A stretch of DNA of 17,604 nt from an uncultured Eubacteriales bacterium. GTDB taxonomy: Bacteria; Bacillota; Clostridia; Oscillospirales; Acutalibacteraceae. This document shows positions 6,434 through 13,679 of the stretch, piece after piece (within the stretch, counting starts at the first letter, position 1; each line of letters opens with the position of its first letter). The notes beneath the pieces were generated by a model. The model worked only from the letters and a program-made list of their open reading frames with translations, did not search any database and was not told the DNA's origin. The DNA is taken from the NCBI GenBank assembly GCA_910580045.1, contig CAJTXF010000055.1, positions 1-17,604 of the forward strand, in the 5' to 3' direction. A program made the translations under genes and the position numbers.

Positions 6434-8317
6434 CTATCCCTCCTGATTTTTCTCCTGAGCTGAGAGCCATATCATCAGCACCGAAATATCTGCCGGGCTC
6501 ACTCCGGACACCCGGCCGGCCTGGCCTAAGTTCTCAGGCCGCACCTTCTCAAGTTTTTCCGCTGCCTCCAAGCGCAGGCCCCTGATTTTCTGATAGTCCA
6601 CATCCCGAGGCAGAGCTTTGCGCTCCAGCCGGCGCATTTCCTCAATGTCTGCCATTTGCCGCCGGATATAGCCCTCATATTTCAGCTGGATTTCCACACT
6701 TTCCTGTACTGCCACAGGCAACTCGGGCCTGTTCAAATCCACTGGCGTCAAATCGAAATAAGTGATTTGCGGACGCTTTAACAGCTCACTGAGCCGCACT
6801 CCGGTACTGATTGGAGATGTTCCACGTGAAACAAGGATTTGATTCAGCTTATCAGAAGGGGCTAAAGTAGTGCTTGTCACCCGCTTCAACTCCCTGCGCT
6901 TCTGCTCCTGCTTATGAAGAAACTTCTCCCAGCGCTGAGTGGATATAAGCCCAATCTCCCAGCCCAAAGGAGTCAGCCGCTCGTCCGCGTTATCCTGACG
7001 CAATACCAGCCGGTACTCTGAACGGGAGGTCAGCATTCGATATGGGTCAGACACACCCTTTGTAATCAAATCATCAATCAGTGTCCCAATATATGAGTTA
7101 GACCTATCCAGCAGCACAGAGTCTAAACCCTTCAGTTTCCGGGCAGCATTGATGCCTGCCACCAATCCTTGAGCCGCTGCCTCCTCATAACCGGAACTGC
7201 CGTTGAACTGCCCGGCCCCATAGAGTCCAGGCCAGTCCCGGAACTCCAAAGCAGCGTTCAATTGGAGGGGGTCACAGCAATCATACTCTATGGCATAGGC
7301 AGTACGCATAATCTGTACCTGCTCCAAACCAGGAATGGTTCGATAAAATTGCTCCTGCACTTCCTCAGGCAATGAGGAACTCATACCCTGCAGATACATC
7401 TCCTCAGTCCCTAACCCACAGGGCTCCAAAAACAGCTGATGCCGGGGCTTATCCGGAAACCTAATCACTTTATCCTCAATACTGGGACAATACCGGGGCC
7501 CTACACCTTCAATCGTTCCCGCGTACAAAGGAGAGCGGCCAATATTATCACGGATTACCTGGTGGGTATTCTCATTTGTCCAGCTGATATAGCACACATC
7601 CCGGTTTACAAGTTCTCCCTCTGTCTCAAAGGAGAAAGGCTCTGCCCGTTCATCCCCATACTGAATCTCCAGCTCAGAGAAATTCACAGAAGATTTCAGC
7701 ACCCGGGCAGGAGTACCGGTCTTAAACCTGCGCAGGGAGATACCTAGTTTTTCCAGAGAATCCGGAAGAAAAGCCGAAGGGAACATTCCATCCGGCCCAC
7801 TTTCATAGGCCACCTCACCCACAAAAATTTTACCACCTAAAAAAGTACCAGTGCAGAGAATAACAGCCCCCGCCCGATACACTGCCCCAAACCGGGTAGT
7901 GACAAGCCAACTGTCATTATCCTGAGCAAGATTCACCACCTCCGCCTGCTTGAGGGAGAGATTCTCCTCCAATTCCAACTTATGCTTCATCATCCGGGAA
8001 TATTGATTTCTGTCAATCTGCGCCCGCAAAGAATGCACAGCTGGCCCCTTCCCCAAGTTCAGCATCCGGCTCTGAATCGTGCAGGCATCTGCTGTTTTTC
8101 CCATCTCCCCGCCTAAAGCGTCAATTTCCCGCACCAAATGGCCCTTAGCCGTGCCGCCAATACTGGGATTGCAGGGACAATTGCCCACCGCGTCCAAATT
8201 GATAGTAAAGACAATAGTCTTACACCCCAGCCGTGCCGCTGCCAATCCAGCCTCAATTCCCGCATGACCTGCGCCCACCACTGCTACATCCACAGTTCCC
8301 GCGTCATATGTTTTCAT
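6434..8317 (-). CDS. mnmG: tRNA uridine-5-carboxymethylaminomethyl modification enzyme, FAD subunit
   Basis: FAD- and folate-dependent partner of MnmE; the complex installs (carboxymethyl)aminomethyl groups at wobble U34 of several tRNAs. At 627 residues it is full length. It has the Rossmann FAD motif VGAGHAG (14-20), the NPSIGG block, CTGTFLGGKI, the PCGLGTEEMYLQGMSSSLP signature and a C-terminal helical domain that contacts MnmE. AGGAGGTG lies 7 nt before the ATG and overlaps the mnmE stop. A perfect parS site sits within the gene (6818-6833), encoding VSRGT in this protein without disrupting it. Confidence 0.98.
   Translation of the reverse strand: MKTYDAGTVDVAVVGAGHAGIEAGLAAARLGCKTIVFTINLDAVGNCPCNPSIGGTAKGHLVREIDALGGEMGKTADACTIQSRMLNLGKGPAVHSLRAQIDRNQYSRMMKHKLELEENLSLKQAEVVNLAQDNDSWLVTTRFGAVYRAGAVILCTGTFLGGKIFVGEVAYESGPDGMFPSAFLPDSLEKLGISLRRFKTGTPARVLKSSVNFSELEIQYGDERAEPFSFETEGELVNRDVCYISWTNENTHQVIRDNIGRSPLYAGTIEGVGPRYCPSIEDKVIRFPDKPRHQLFLEPCGLGTEEMYLQGMSSSLPEEVQEQFYRTIPGLEQVQIMRTAYAIEYDCCDPLQLNAALEFRDWPGLYGAGQFNGSSGYEEAAAQGLVAGINAARKLKGLDSVLLDRSNSYIGTLIDDLITKGVSDPYRMLTSRSEYRLVLRQDNADERLTPLGWEIGLISTQRWEKFLHKQEQKRRELKRVTSTTLAPSDKLNQILVSRGTSPISTGVRLSELLKRPQITYFDLTPVDLNRPELPVAVQESVEIQLKYEGYIRRQMADIEEMRRLERKALPRDVDYQKIRGLRLEAAEKLEKVRPENLGQAGRVSGVSPADISVLMIWLSAQEKNQEG
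6818..6833. other. parS: Consensus parS site inside mnmG
   Basis: TGTTCCACGTGAAACA matches the Bacillus-type parS consensus at all 16 positions. It lies within the mnmG coding sequence about 2.6 kb from parA, so it would be a ParB nucleation site near the origin. Finding all 16 positions by chance in a 17.6-kb window is very unlikely. Confidence 0.95.
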
Positions 8318-8328
8318 ACATTCACCTC

Positions 8329-9696
8329 CTATTTGCCCACACAGAACTGCTCGAACACCTGATTCACAATTTCATCTGAAACCCTCTGCCCTGTCAGCTC
8401 ATACAGCGCAGAGAGAGAGTCCTCCACACAAACAGTCACTGCGTCCAGGGTCATGCCTAAGGACAGAGCCTCCTTCCCCTGCTTCACTCCATCCAGGGCC
8501 CGAGCCGCCGCTGACCTTTGCCGCTGGGTGAAGAGCCCGCCATCCCCTGGCTCAAAATTTTCTGTACCAAGCAGGCAGGCAAGGGCAGCCTCCAAATCTT
8601 CCGCACCCTTGCCCTGTCCAGCAGAAAGCTCCACATAATGGGGAAACCTGCTACGAATCAAATCCACATCCAGCAAACAGGGCAAATCAATCTTATTCAC
8701 CACCGCAATAGCAGGCACATCTCTAAGAGACTCCATCAGCTCTCTATCTTCCCTGTCCAACTCTCTGGAGGAATCAAACACTGCCAGCACCAGCTGAGCG
8801 GAACGCACCCGCTGCCGGGCAGCGGCAACGCCAATCTCCTCCACAGGGTCTGACGTGCTGCGCAGTCCAGCAGTATCCGCCAACAAAAGAGGCACGCCTG
8901 CCAGAGAGACAGATTCCTCCACCACATCCCGAGTGGTGCCTGGATAAGGAGTTACAATAGAGCGCTCACGCCCTGCCAGCAGGTTCATTAAGGTAGACTT
9001 ACCCACATTGGGCCGGCCAGCAATCACAGTACGCAGGCCCTCCCGGTACATCCTTCCTTTCTCAAATCCTGCAAGCAGATGCTGAAGAGTGGCCTCTACT
9101 CGGCCCAAAACCTCCTCCATCTCTTGCCCAGTGACCTCCTCCACATCCTCCTCCGGGAAATCTGCCCAGGCGGCCAGGTGGGATGCTAAGGTCTTCAGCT
9201 CCTCAATCAGGCCATCCAGCTTCTTTGAGAGAATCCCTCCAGTCCCGGCCAAAGCAAGCCGGGCTGCCTGCCTGCCCTGAGCGCCAATCAACTCCATCAC
9301 AGACTCTGCCTGAGCCAAATCCAGCTTGCCGTTCAGAAAAGCCCGGCGGGTAAACTCTCCCCGCCCAGCAGGCAGAGCCCCTGCTGAAAGCACTTCCTCC
9401 AACACAAGACGGGTTATATACAGCCCACCATGACAGGACAGCTCTACCACATCCTCACCAGTATAGCTTTTCGGGGCCCGAAATACCAGAGCCACACAGT
9501 CATCCAGCTTTTCCCCGGCTGAGTCAAAAATTCCACCCATAGCAGCCTGGTATCCAGAAAGCTCCCCTAGCTTTTTCCCTGACTTTGCCTGGAAAACCTG
9601 CTCAGCAATGGAGAATGCCTCTGGCCCGGAAATTCTCACCACACCAATTCCTCCTGGCGCCTGCCCAGTGGAAATGGCCGCAATCGTTCGATTCAT
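8329..9696 (-). CDS. mnmE: tRNA modification GTPase MnmE
   Basis: K+-activated dimeric GTPase that works with MnmG on wobble uridines. The 455-residue protein has the folate-binding N-domain (1 to about 118), a helical domain split by the inserted G domain with P-loop GRPNVGKS (227-234), TTRD (254-257), DTAG (274-277) and NKID (334-337), and it ends in the invariant FCVGK with its catalytic cysteine (C452). GGGAGG precedes the ATG. Its stop overlaps the mnmG Shine-Dalgarno. An intrinsic-terminator-like hairpin lies immediately upstream of the ribosome binding site (9714-9740), so expression may depend on readthrough (see findings). Confidence 0.98.
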   Translation of the reverse strand: MNRTIAAISTGQAPGGIGVVRISGPEAFSIAEQVFQAKSGKKLGELSGYQAAMGGIFDSAGEKLDDCVALVFRAPKSYTGEDVVELSCHGGLYITRLVLEEVLSAGALPAGRGEFTRRAFLNGKLDLAQAESVMELIGAQGRQAARLALAGTGGILSKKLDGLIEELKTLASHLAAWADFPEEDVEEVTGQEMEEVLGRVEATLQHLLAGFEKGRMYREGLRTVIAGRPNVGKSTLMNLLAGRERSIVTPYPGTTRDVVEESVSLAGVPLLLADTAGLRSTSDPVEEIGVAAARQRVRSAQLVLAVFDSSRELDREDRELMESLRDVPAIAVVNKIDLPCLLDVDLIRSRFPHYVELSAGQGKGAEDLEAALACLLGTENFEPGDGGLFTQRQRSAAARALDGVKQGKEALSLGMTLDAVTVCVEDSLSALYELTGQRVSDEIVNQVFEQFCVGK

Positions 9697-9713
9697 CTAT
9701 AACCTCCCAAAAG

Positions 9714-9740
9714 AAAAAACGGGACAGCTCAGCCGCCCCG
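9714..9740 (-). terminator. Intrinsic terminator or attenuator between jag and mnmE
   Basis: In the minus-strand RNA a 9-bp stem with two G-U pairs (9720-9728 with 9732-9740) closes a 3-nt loop and is followed at once by six U (9714-9719). The mnmE ribosome binding site begins only a few bases later, which leaves no room for a promoter in between. Confidence 0.72.
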
Positions 9741-9819
9741 CAGTGGATAACAGTAAACACACTTGACAGCCCTGCCGCCAGTTCAAAAAAACTAAACAAC
9801 CCTGCCCTTTTGATTTGTG

Positions 9820-10794
9820 TTAACTATTCTTATTTACTTCAATTTTGCCGTAAATCGGCGCACCCGGGTCGTCTGCCTTTGGCCCTCCGCTCCTGGGCTG
9901 AGGAGCGCGCTGAGAGGAATTTCTCTGGGGTTTCCCGCCATTCCGGCGCTCTTTATTGTCATATCCCCGGTTCCCGCCATTGCGGTAACCTCCCCGTCCG
10001 CCGGACCTGCGGTTATCCCTTCTGGACTGATACCGCTCTCCATTTTCCGGACCAATTACCACATGTCGGGCCTGGTCTTCTCCCTCGCTCCAAGACTTCG
10101 CGCCCTCTACCGCCTGCACGGCAGTATGGATAATTCTGCGCTCATAAGGGTTCATAGGCTCCAAAGAAGCATTGCGCCCAATCTTCACAGCCCGATAGGC
10201 CATCTTGCGGCCCAAAGCCTCCAAGGTCTCCTTGCGCTTTTCCCGGTAATTCCCCACGTCCAGGGTCAAGCGGTAATAGGCACCGTCTGAGTGATTGGCC
10301 ACCAAAGAGGTCAGATACTGCAGCGCATCCAAGGTCTCGCCCCTATGACCAATCACAAAGCCAATATCCCCTCCATTCAGGGTGAGAGAAGCTCCGCTCT
10401 CATTGCGGTTGATATCCACTGTTGCGTCCGGCAGACCCATGCCCGCCAGTATGGTCTTCAAATAGGCGGCAGCATTCTCTGCCGGGTCCTCAGCTCCAGA
10501 CACAGGAGCAGGTACTTCCACCGGCATAGAATTCTGTTTCGGTATCTCTGCAGCAGGCTCTTGCCGCAGCACAACAGGAGAAGGAGGAATCGGAGGAGCA
10601 GGCTTTACCTCATCCGGCACCTCAATATAAGCCCGCACCTTGGCAGGCCGCCCTCCAAAAAGGCCCAGAGTTTTCTTCTGAGGCATCTCAAGAATCTCAC
10701 ATTCCGCATCAATCGTCTCCACACCCAAAGCCTTACAGGCATTGGCAAAGGCAATCTCAACGTTTTCGCCTGTGGCGACAGCGTCTTTTATCAT
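9820..10794 (-). CDS. khpB: KhpB/Jag/EloR RNA-binding protein with an Arg/Gly/Asn-rich tail
   Basis: RNA-binding protein encoded beside yidC; its relatives (KhpB/EloR in streptococci) partner KhpA and influence cell elongation and small-RNA biology. Domains in order: Jag-N (1-55, with KKTLGLFGG at 40-48), a proline-rich linker (about 61-105), a KH domain with GHRG as its GxxG loop (149-152), and an R3H domain with RxxxH at R219-H223 followed by WSEGEDQARHVVI. It then continues past the usual end with about 50 residues rich in R, G, N, Q and S (257-308), including GGRGGYRNGG. At 324 residues it is longer than compact family members, partly because of this tail and the linker. AGGAGG lies 8 nt before the ATG. 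Confidence 0.95.
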   Translation of the reverse strand: MIKDAVATGENVEIAFANACKALGVETIDAECEILEMPQKKTLGLFGGRPAKVRAYIEVPDEVKPAPPIPPSPVVLRQEPAAEIPKQNSMPVEVPAPVSGAEDPAENAAAYLKTILAGMGLPDATVDINRNESGASLTLNGGDIGFVIGHRGETLDALQYLTSLVANHSDGAYYRLTLDVGNYREKRKETLEALGRKMAYRAVKIGRNASLEPMNPYERRIIHTAVQAVEGAKSWSEGEDQARHVVIGPENGERYQSRRDNRRSGGRGGYRNGGNRGYDNKERRNGGKPQRNSSQRAPQPRSGGPKADDPGAPIYGKIEVNKNS

Positions 10795-10845
10795 AAATAA
10801 ACCCTCCTCGTAAGATAGAGTAAAATTAACGCAAAAAAGGGAAAC

Positions 10846-11907
10846 TTACTTCTTACTTCCCATATAGCTGGCACTGTCTCCAGAGCTGGAGCCCTGCTTT
10901 TTCTTCTTCTGCTGCTTTTGCTTAGGCGCATCCTTAGCCTGCTTCTGCTGAGGAGCAGAAGCCAGCTTATCCGCAATCAGCTTCTGCTGGGCCGCAGGCA
11001 GCGGACGCACCCCAGCCTCAGCCAGCTCTAAAGCCACAGCCCGGCGGGCCTCATTTCCAGCGGTCAGCTGGTCTGTGCTGAAATACTTGTTCATTACCAG
11101 CGTCTGTAGGGCACTGGTTACAATAGAAATAATATTATACATACCCACAGCCGCAGGCATGATAAAAGCCCAGTAAACACTAATCAGCGGGAATACATAC
11201 ATCATGGCCTTGGTGCATCCAGTTTGAGTCTGTCCGGTAGAGCGGGTCATATACCACTGAGAGCCAAAACTCAGCACAAGGGACAGCACAGGAATCACCC
11301 ACAAAAAGGTCAAAAACCCAGAGCCCTGAGGCGAGGACAGCAAATCCAGGCCCAAAAAGCGGAAGCCTGTGGAGAAAAAGTCAATCTTCTCCAAATCCTC
11401 TGGAGAGAACATAGTAAGATTGGGCCGCAGCACCTCAAAATGCTTTATAATCTGCAGCTCAGAATACATCCCCAGCCCAGTGGCAGAAGCCACCCCCGGA
11501 ATGCGGGAAATATAATCAGTTGCCTGCTGCACAGTCTCACTGGCAATATGCAGGGTATTGGAAAGAGGCATGATTACGCTGTAAAAGATACCCAACATAA
11601 TCGGGAAGGGGAGCAAAGTGGTCAGGCAGCCCGCCCCTGGGTTGACGCCCTCTTTCTCATAGAGCTTCATCAGCTCGTCATTATATTTCTGTTGATTGTT
11701 CGCGTACAGCTTTTGAAGTTCCTTCTGCTTGTCCGCCAGCTTGGACTGGGAAGCCATGCTTCTCTGCTGTTTGACAGACATTGGGAACAAAACAATCTTT
11801 AAGATAATGGTAAACAAAAGAATCGCGACGCCGTAGTTCCGAAATATAGAATAGAGGAACCACAGAAGATAGCCAAGTATGCTGCCAAAAAAGTTAAAAA
11901 TAGCCAT
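10846..11907 (-). CDS. yidC: YidC/Oxa1-family membrane protein insertase
   Basis: Inserts and folds inner-membrane proteins, alone or with SecYEG. The 353-residue protein has an N-terminal hydrophobic region (about 3-22) without a lipoprotein cysteine, a membrane span at about 24-43, a charged helical hairpin (47-85), the conserved NPGAGCLTTLLPFPIMLGIF region (about 89-108) and further spans near 200-222 and 236-265. The tail (about 310-353) is rich in K and Q, as in ribosome-contacting YidC tails. The position expected to hold the hydrophilic-groove arginine, just before the FPMSVKQ turn, is lysine (K37). The ribosome binding site is weak (GAGGGG about 14 nt away), and an upstream ORF overlaps the start by 14 nt. 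Confidence 0.95.
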   Translation of the reverse strand: MAIFNFFGSILGYLLWFLYSIFRNYGVAILLFTIILKIVLFPMSVKQQRSMASQSKLADKQKELQKLYANNQQKYNDELMKLYEKEGVNPGAGCLTTLLPFPIMLGIFYSVIMPLSNTLHIASETVQQATDYISRIPGVASATGLGMYSELQIIKHFEVLRPNLTMFSPEDLEKIDFFSTGFRFLGLDLLSSPQGSGFLTFLWVIPVLSLVLSFGSQWYMTRSTGQTQTGCTKAMMYVFPLISVYWAFIMPAAVGMYNIISIVTSALQTLVMNKYFSTDQLTAGNEARRAVALELAEAGVRPLPAAQQKLIADKLASAPQQKQAKDAPKQKQQKKKKQGSSSGDSASYMGSKK

Positions 11908-12077
11908 AATAAGGTAAAAATCCCCTCTTCTTCCGGCACGTATTGTTCGCGCAGTTCATGAAAGATTCCTTTGAACCAGGCGGCAAGCCCGCCCCCTTGG
12001 AATCCGGCCCTGCCGGGTATCCAGTACGCTTCACCATATCACAGCGCCGCTGATAATAAATCAATACATCTTTTCTG

Positions 12078-12311
12078 TTATTTCCTGCTCTTTGTTTTCC
12101 GCTCCGGCACTGGGTCATAGCCTCCCCTGCTCCAAGGATTGCACCGCAGGATTCTCCATACAGTCATAGCTCCTCCTCTCAAAGCTCCAAAGCGCTCAAT
12201 GGCTTCCAGCCCATATTCTGAGCAGGTTGGAATGTACTTACAAGAAGGCAGGGTTCTAGGGGAGATATGGCGCCGGTAGAAACGAATCAAACCGAGCAAA
12301 ATTTTTTTCAT
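12078..12311 (-). CDS. yidD: Membrane protein insertion efficiency factor YidD
   Basis: A 77-residue member of the YidD family (formerly annotated as a hemolysin), a membrane-associated helper in YidC-dependent insertion. It has RFYRRHISP (10-18), the family cysteine motif CKYIPTCSEYGLEAI, the third cysteine in RILRCNPW, and GGYDPVP near the end. The start is uncertain: the ATG at 12309-12311 gives the family-typical MKKILLGLIRFY but has no clear Shine-Dalgarno; an in-frame TTG at 12345-12347 would add 12 residues and also lacks one. The gene lies 49 nt after rnpA (from the ATG) and 170 nt before yidC. Confidence 0.93.
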   Translation of the reverse strand: MKKILLGLIRFYRRHISPRTLPSCKYIPTCSEYGLEAIERFGALRGGAMTVWRILRCNPWSRGGYDPVPERKTKSRK

Positions 12312-12319
12312 GTGAAATC
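12304..12319. other. Degenerate parS-like palindrome over the yidD start
   Basis: TTTTTCATGTGAAATC contains the core TTTCATGTGAAA shared with the site at 4290-4305 and matches that 16-mer at 13 positions. It spans the yidD start codon. It may be a weak ParB site or a chance AT-rich palindrome. Confidence 0.3.
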
Positions 12320-12360
12320 GTATTACAATCCCAGCTCTCACAGGCAACTGGCCAAAACAA

Positions 12361-12711
12361 TCATTCCGCTCTGTCCGCCAGCAGAAGTCCAGCTGTCCTC
12401 AGCTGTTTTTCCATGTGTTTCTTTACTTCCGTACTCTTGACAAAAGGCGTCTTCCCTCTGGCCACAAACACCAAATCAAAGCCGGACCTCACTTGGGGAG
12501 CCAGCTGTCTGTATGCCTCACGAATCACCCGGCGGGCCCGGTTGCGCTCTACCGCATTGCCGATTTTCTTGCTGGTGGTAATTCCCACGCGCCCCAAGCG
12601 CATCCGGTTCTTCCTGACGTAGATGACCACCACAGGTGTCACATAGCTTTTGCCCTTGGAGTAGGCACGGCGAAAATCATTGTTTTTACAGAGCGAAACC
12701 AGCTTTTCCAC
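12361..12711 (-). CDS. rnpA: Ribonuclease P protein component
   Basis: Protein subunit of RNase P, which binds the 5' leader of pre-tRNA and assists the catalytic RNA. The 116-residue product has the family start (VEKLVSLCKNNDFRRAYSKG), the central strand RVGITTSKK and the signature KIGNAVERNRARR (49-61), whose RNR residues bind P RNA. The start chosen is GTG at 12709-12711: GGAGG lies 6 nt upstream and the length matches the family. The longer ATG start at 12732 (seven more residues, MPAGREN) has no Shine-Dalgarno and would place this GGAGG inside the coding sequence. Confidence 0.95.
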   Translation of the reverse strand: MEKLVSLCKNNDFRRAYSKGKSYVTPVVVIYVRKNRMRLGRVGITTSKKIGNAVERNRARRVIREAYRQLAPQVRSGFDLVFVARGKTPFVKSTEVKKHMEKQLRTAGLLLADRAE

Positions 12712-12811
12712 GTTCTCCCTCCCAGCAGGCATGATGGGTATAACAAAGAAAGGCCACGACAGAGTCCAGCCTTAAAATCCAAAGTCCCGCTTGATTCTGG
12801 CAGCACTTTCC

Positions 12812-12856
12812 AAAAGCGGCCGCAAACCGCGGAACCATGTTCCCGCCGTTTGCCGC
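12812..12856 (-). terminator. Second terminator-like hairpin between rpmH and rnpA
   Basis: Minus-strand RNA: 12819-12835 pairs with 12839-12856, about 15 base pairs interrupted by two mismatches and one bulge, again with a 3-nt AUG loop, followed by GCGG... and four U (12812-12815). It follows directly on the first hairpin, making a tandem pair that could lower rnpA expression relative to rpmH. Confidence 0.45.
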
Positions 12857-12880
12857 AAAAGCCCGCCGCCATGCGGCAGG
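12857..12880 (-). terminator. First terminator-like hairpin between rpmH and rnpA
   Basis: Minus-strand RNA: 12862-12869 pairs with 12873-12880 (8 bp with one G-U) around a 3-nt AUG loop, then C and four U (12857-12860). The U-run is short, so termination is probably partial. Confidence 0.5.
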
Positions 12881-13068
12881 CCAGCTCAGGAAAGTACCCC
12901 GCAAAGCCAACCGTTATTTTGGTCTTAACACAGCCTCTCTTGTGACCTTTAAGCGCCGGAAAAAAAACTGAACATCCCCACGCCACGCCTTTGCCGGACC
13001 AGCCGCCTGCGCATTGTGAGGCAGCCCCGCCTCCACAGCCTGAACCTGCAGGCCGGGGGAGCAAATTC

Positions 13069-13203
13069 TTAGTAAGAAAGACGCGCCCGGCCCTTTGCGC
13101 GGCGGCGCGCAAGCACTTTGCGTCCATTCCGGTCAGACATTCTCTTCCGGAAGCCATGCTCCTTTTTTCTATGGAGCTTCTTGGGCTGATAGGTTCTCAG
13201 CAT
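13069..13203 (-). CDS. rpmH: 50S ribosomal protein L34
   Basis: The 44-residue protein starts MLRTYQPKKLHRKKEHGFRK and ends RRRAKGRARLSY, a complete and typical L34: a very basic protein with an RNGRKVLARRRAKGR core that binds 23S rRNA. AAAGGAGGGA lies 6-8 nt before the ATG. A consensus promoter sits about 40 bp upstream (13244-13273). It is the first gene of the rpmH-rnpA-yidD-yidC-khpB series. In the usual Firmicute order dnaA lies divergently upstream; here a PadR gene lies upstream on the same strand. Confidence 0.97.
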   Translation of the reverse strand: MLRTYQPKKLHRKKEHGFRKRMSDRNGRKVLARRRAKGRARLSY

Positions 13204-13243
13204 AAAAAGTCCCTCCTTTCGGGCTATTCCCTTGCATTTTTAG

Positions 13244-13273
13244 ATTATAACCCAAGATGGGGGCTTATGTCAA
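13244..13273 (-). promoter_or_regulatory. Consensus sigma-A promoter of rpmH
   Basis: On the minus strand TTGACA (13268-13273) and TATAAT (13244-13249) both match the consensus fully, with an 18-bp spacer. The predicted start is near 13237, giving a leader of about 34 nt. A short palindrome, GGGAAATTCCC, lies about 22 bp upstream of the -35 (13295-13305) and may be incidental. Confidence 0.9.
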
Positions 13274-13302
13274 CACAAAATTTTCAGGTTTTCTGGGAAA
13301 TT

Positions 13303-13336
13303 CCCCGCCCCCAGCCCCCAATCCACCCCAAAACCC
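13303..13336 (-). other. Potential G-quadruplex tract upstream of the rpmH promoter
   Basis: The minus strand carries G-runs of 3, 4, 5, 5 and 4 (plus a GG) separated by short loops (TTTT, TGGATT, CT, C). This fits the classical four-tract G-quadruplex pattern. It lies about 30 bp upstream of the rpmH -35 and 40 bp past the padR stop; structure is inferred from sequence only. Confidence 0.6.
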
Positions 13337-13376
13337 GAGAGGGAAAATTGTCACCCGCAATATATAGACGTAATAA

Positions 13377-13679
13377 TCATTCTACCCCCAATTCAGCTAC
13401 AGCTGCTTTCAGCTGCCGCCACTGTGCCAGCAGGCGTTCATATTCCTCTTTTCCATGGGATGTAATGCGGTAATATTTTCGGGCAGGTCCGGCAGAGGTA
13501 TCTCCCAGATAGCTCTCAGCCAGCTTGTCTTTTGAGAGCCCCCGCAGCACCGCGTAGATAGCGCTCTCCTGGGTCTCGGGAAAAGCGTTGTGGAGAAGCT
13601 CCAGCATTTCATACCCGTACCTGTCCTGGCCGGTGAGCAGGTGGAGCATACACAGGCGGATTAAATCCTTTTTCAGCAT
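13377..13679 (-). CDS. PadR-family transcriptional regulator
   Basis: This 100-residue protein begins MLKKDLIRLCMLHLLTGQDR and has the PadR winged-helix pattern: helix 1 LCMLHLL, then RYGYEMLELL, the recognition segment ESAIYAVLRGLSKDKL (about 38-53), the wing with ARKYYRITSHGKEEY (about 65-79) and a C-terminal dimerisation helix. PadR proteins are cytosolic repressors, often of membrane proteins encoded beside them. The ATG at 13677-13679 overlaps the stop of the preceding membrane gene (ATGCTGA), so translation is probably coupled. The frame extends 18 codons further upstream, but those lie inside that gene. It is the last gene of a five-gene array; PadR more often precedes its HAAS/DUF1700 partner. 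No terminator is visible before rpmH. Confidence 0.92.
   Translation of the reverse strand: MLKKDLIRLCMLHLLTGQDRYGYEMLELLHNAFPETQESAIYAVLRGLSKDKLAESYLGDTSAGPARKYYRITSHGKEEYERLLAQWRQLKAAVAELGVE

Larger units (their letters stand above)
12712..13068. other. 357-bp rpmH-rnpA intergenic region
   Basis: In most Firmicutes rpmH and rnpA are a few to some tens of bases apart. Here 357 bp separate them. The region is fairly GC-rich and holds two terminator-like hairpins on the minus strand (12812-12856 and 12857-12880) and a run of eight T (minus strand, 12960-12967) without an obvious stem before it. A long minus-strand frame crosses the region but overlaps both rpmH and rnpA and shows no recognisable protein or codon pattern, so no gene is called. 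Confidence 0.6.

Noticed and set aside
9742..9750. DnaA-box-like TTATCCACT (minus strand)
   Set aside because: A single 8/9 match with no neighbouring boxes or AT-rich unwinding region, so not evidence of an origin here.
12639..13157. 172-codon minus-strand frame spanning the rpmH-rnpA gap
   Set aside because: It overlaps most of rpmH and the rnpA start in another frame, has an atypical composition (many G, C, R), no ribosome binding site of note and no recognisable motif.
13295..13305. GGGAAATTCCC palindrome upstream of the rpmH promoter
   Set aside because: Short (5-bp arms) and unlike any operator expected here; the Noc site consensus (ATTTCCCGGGAAAT) does not match.
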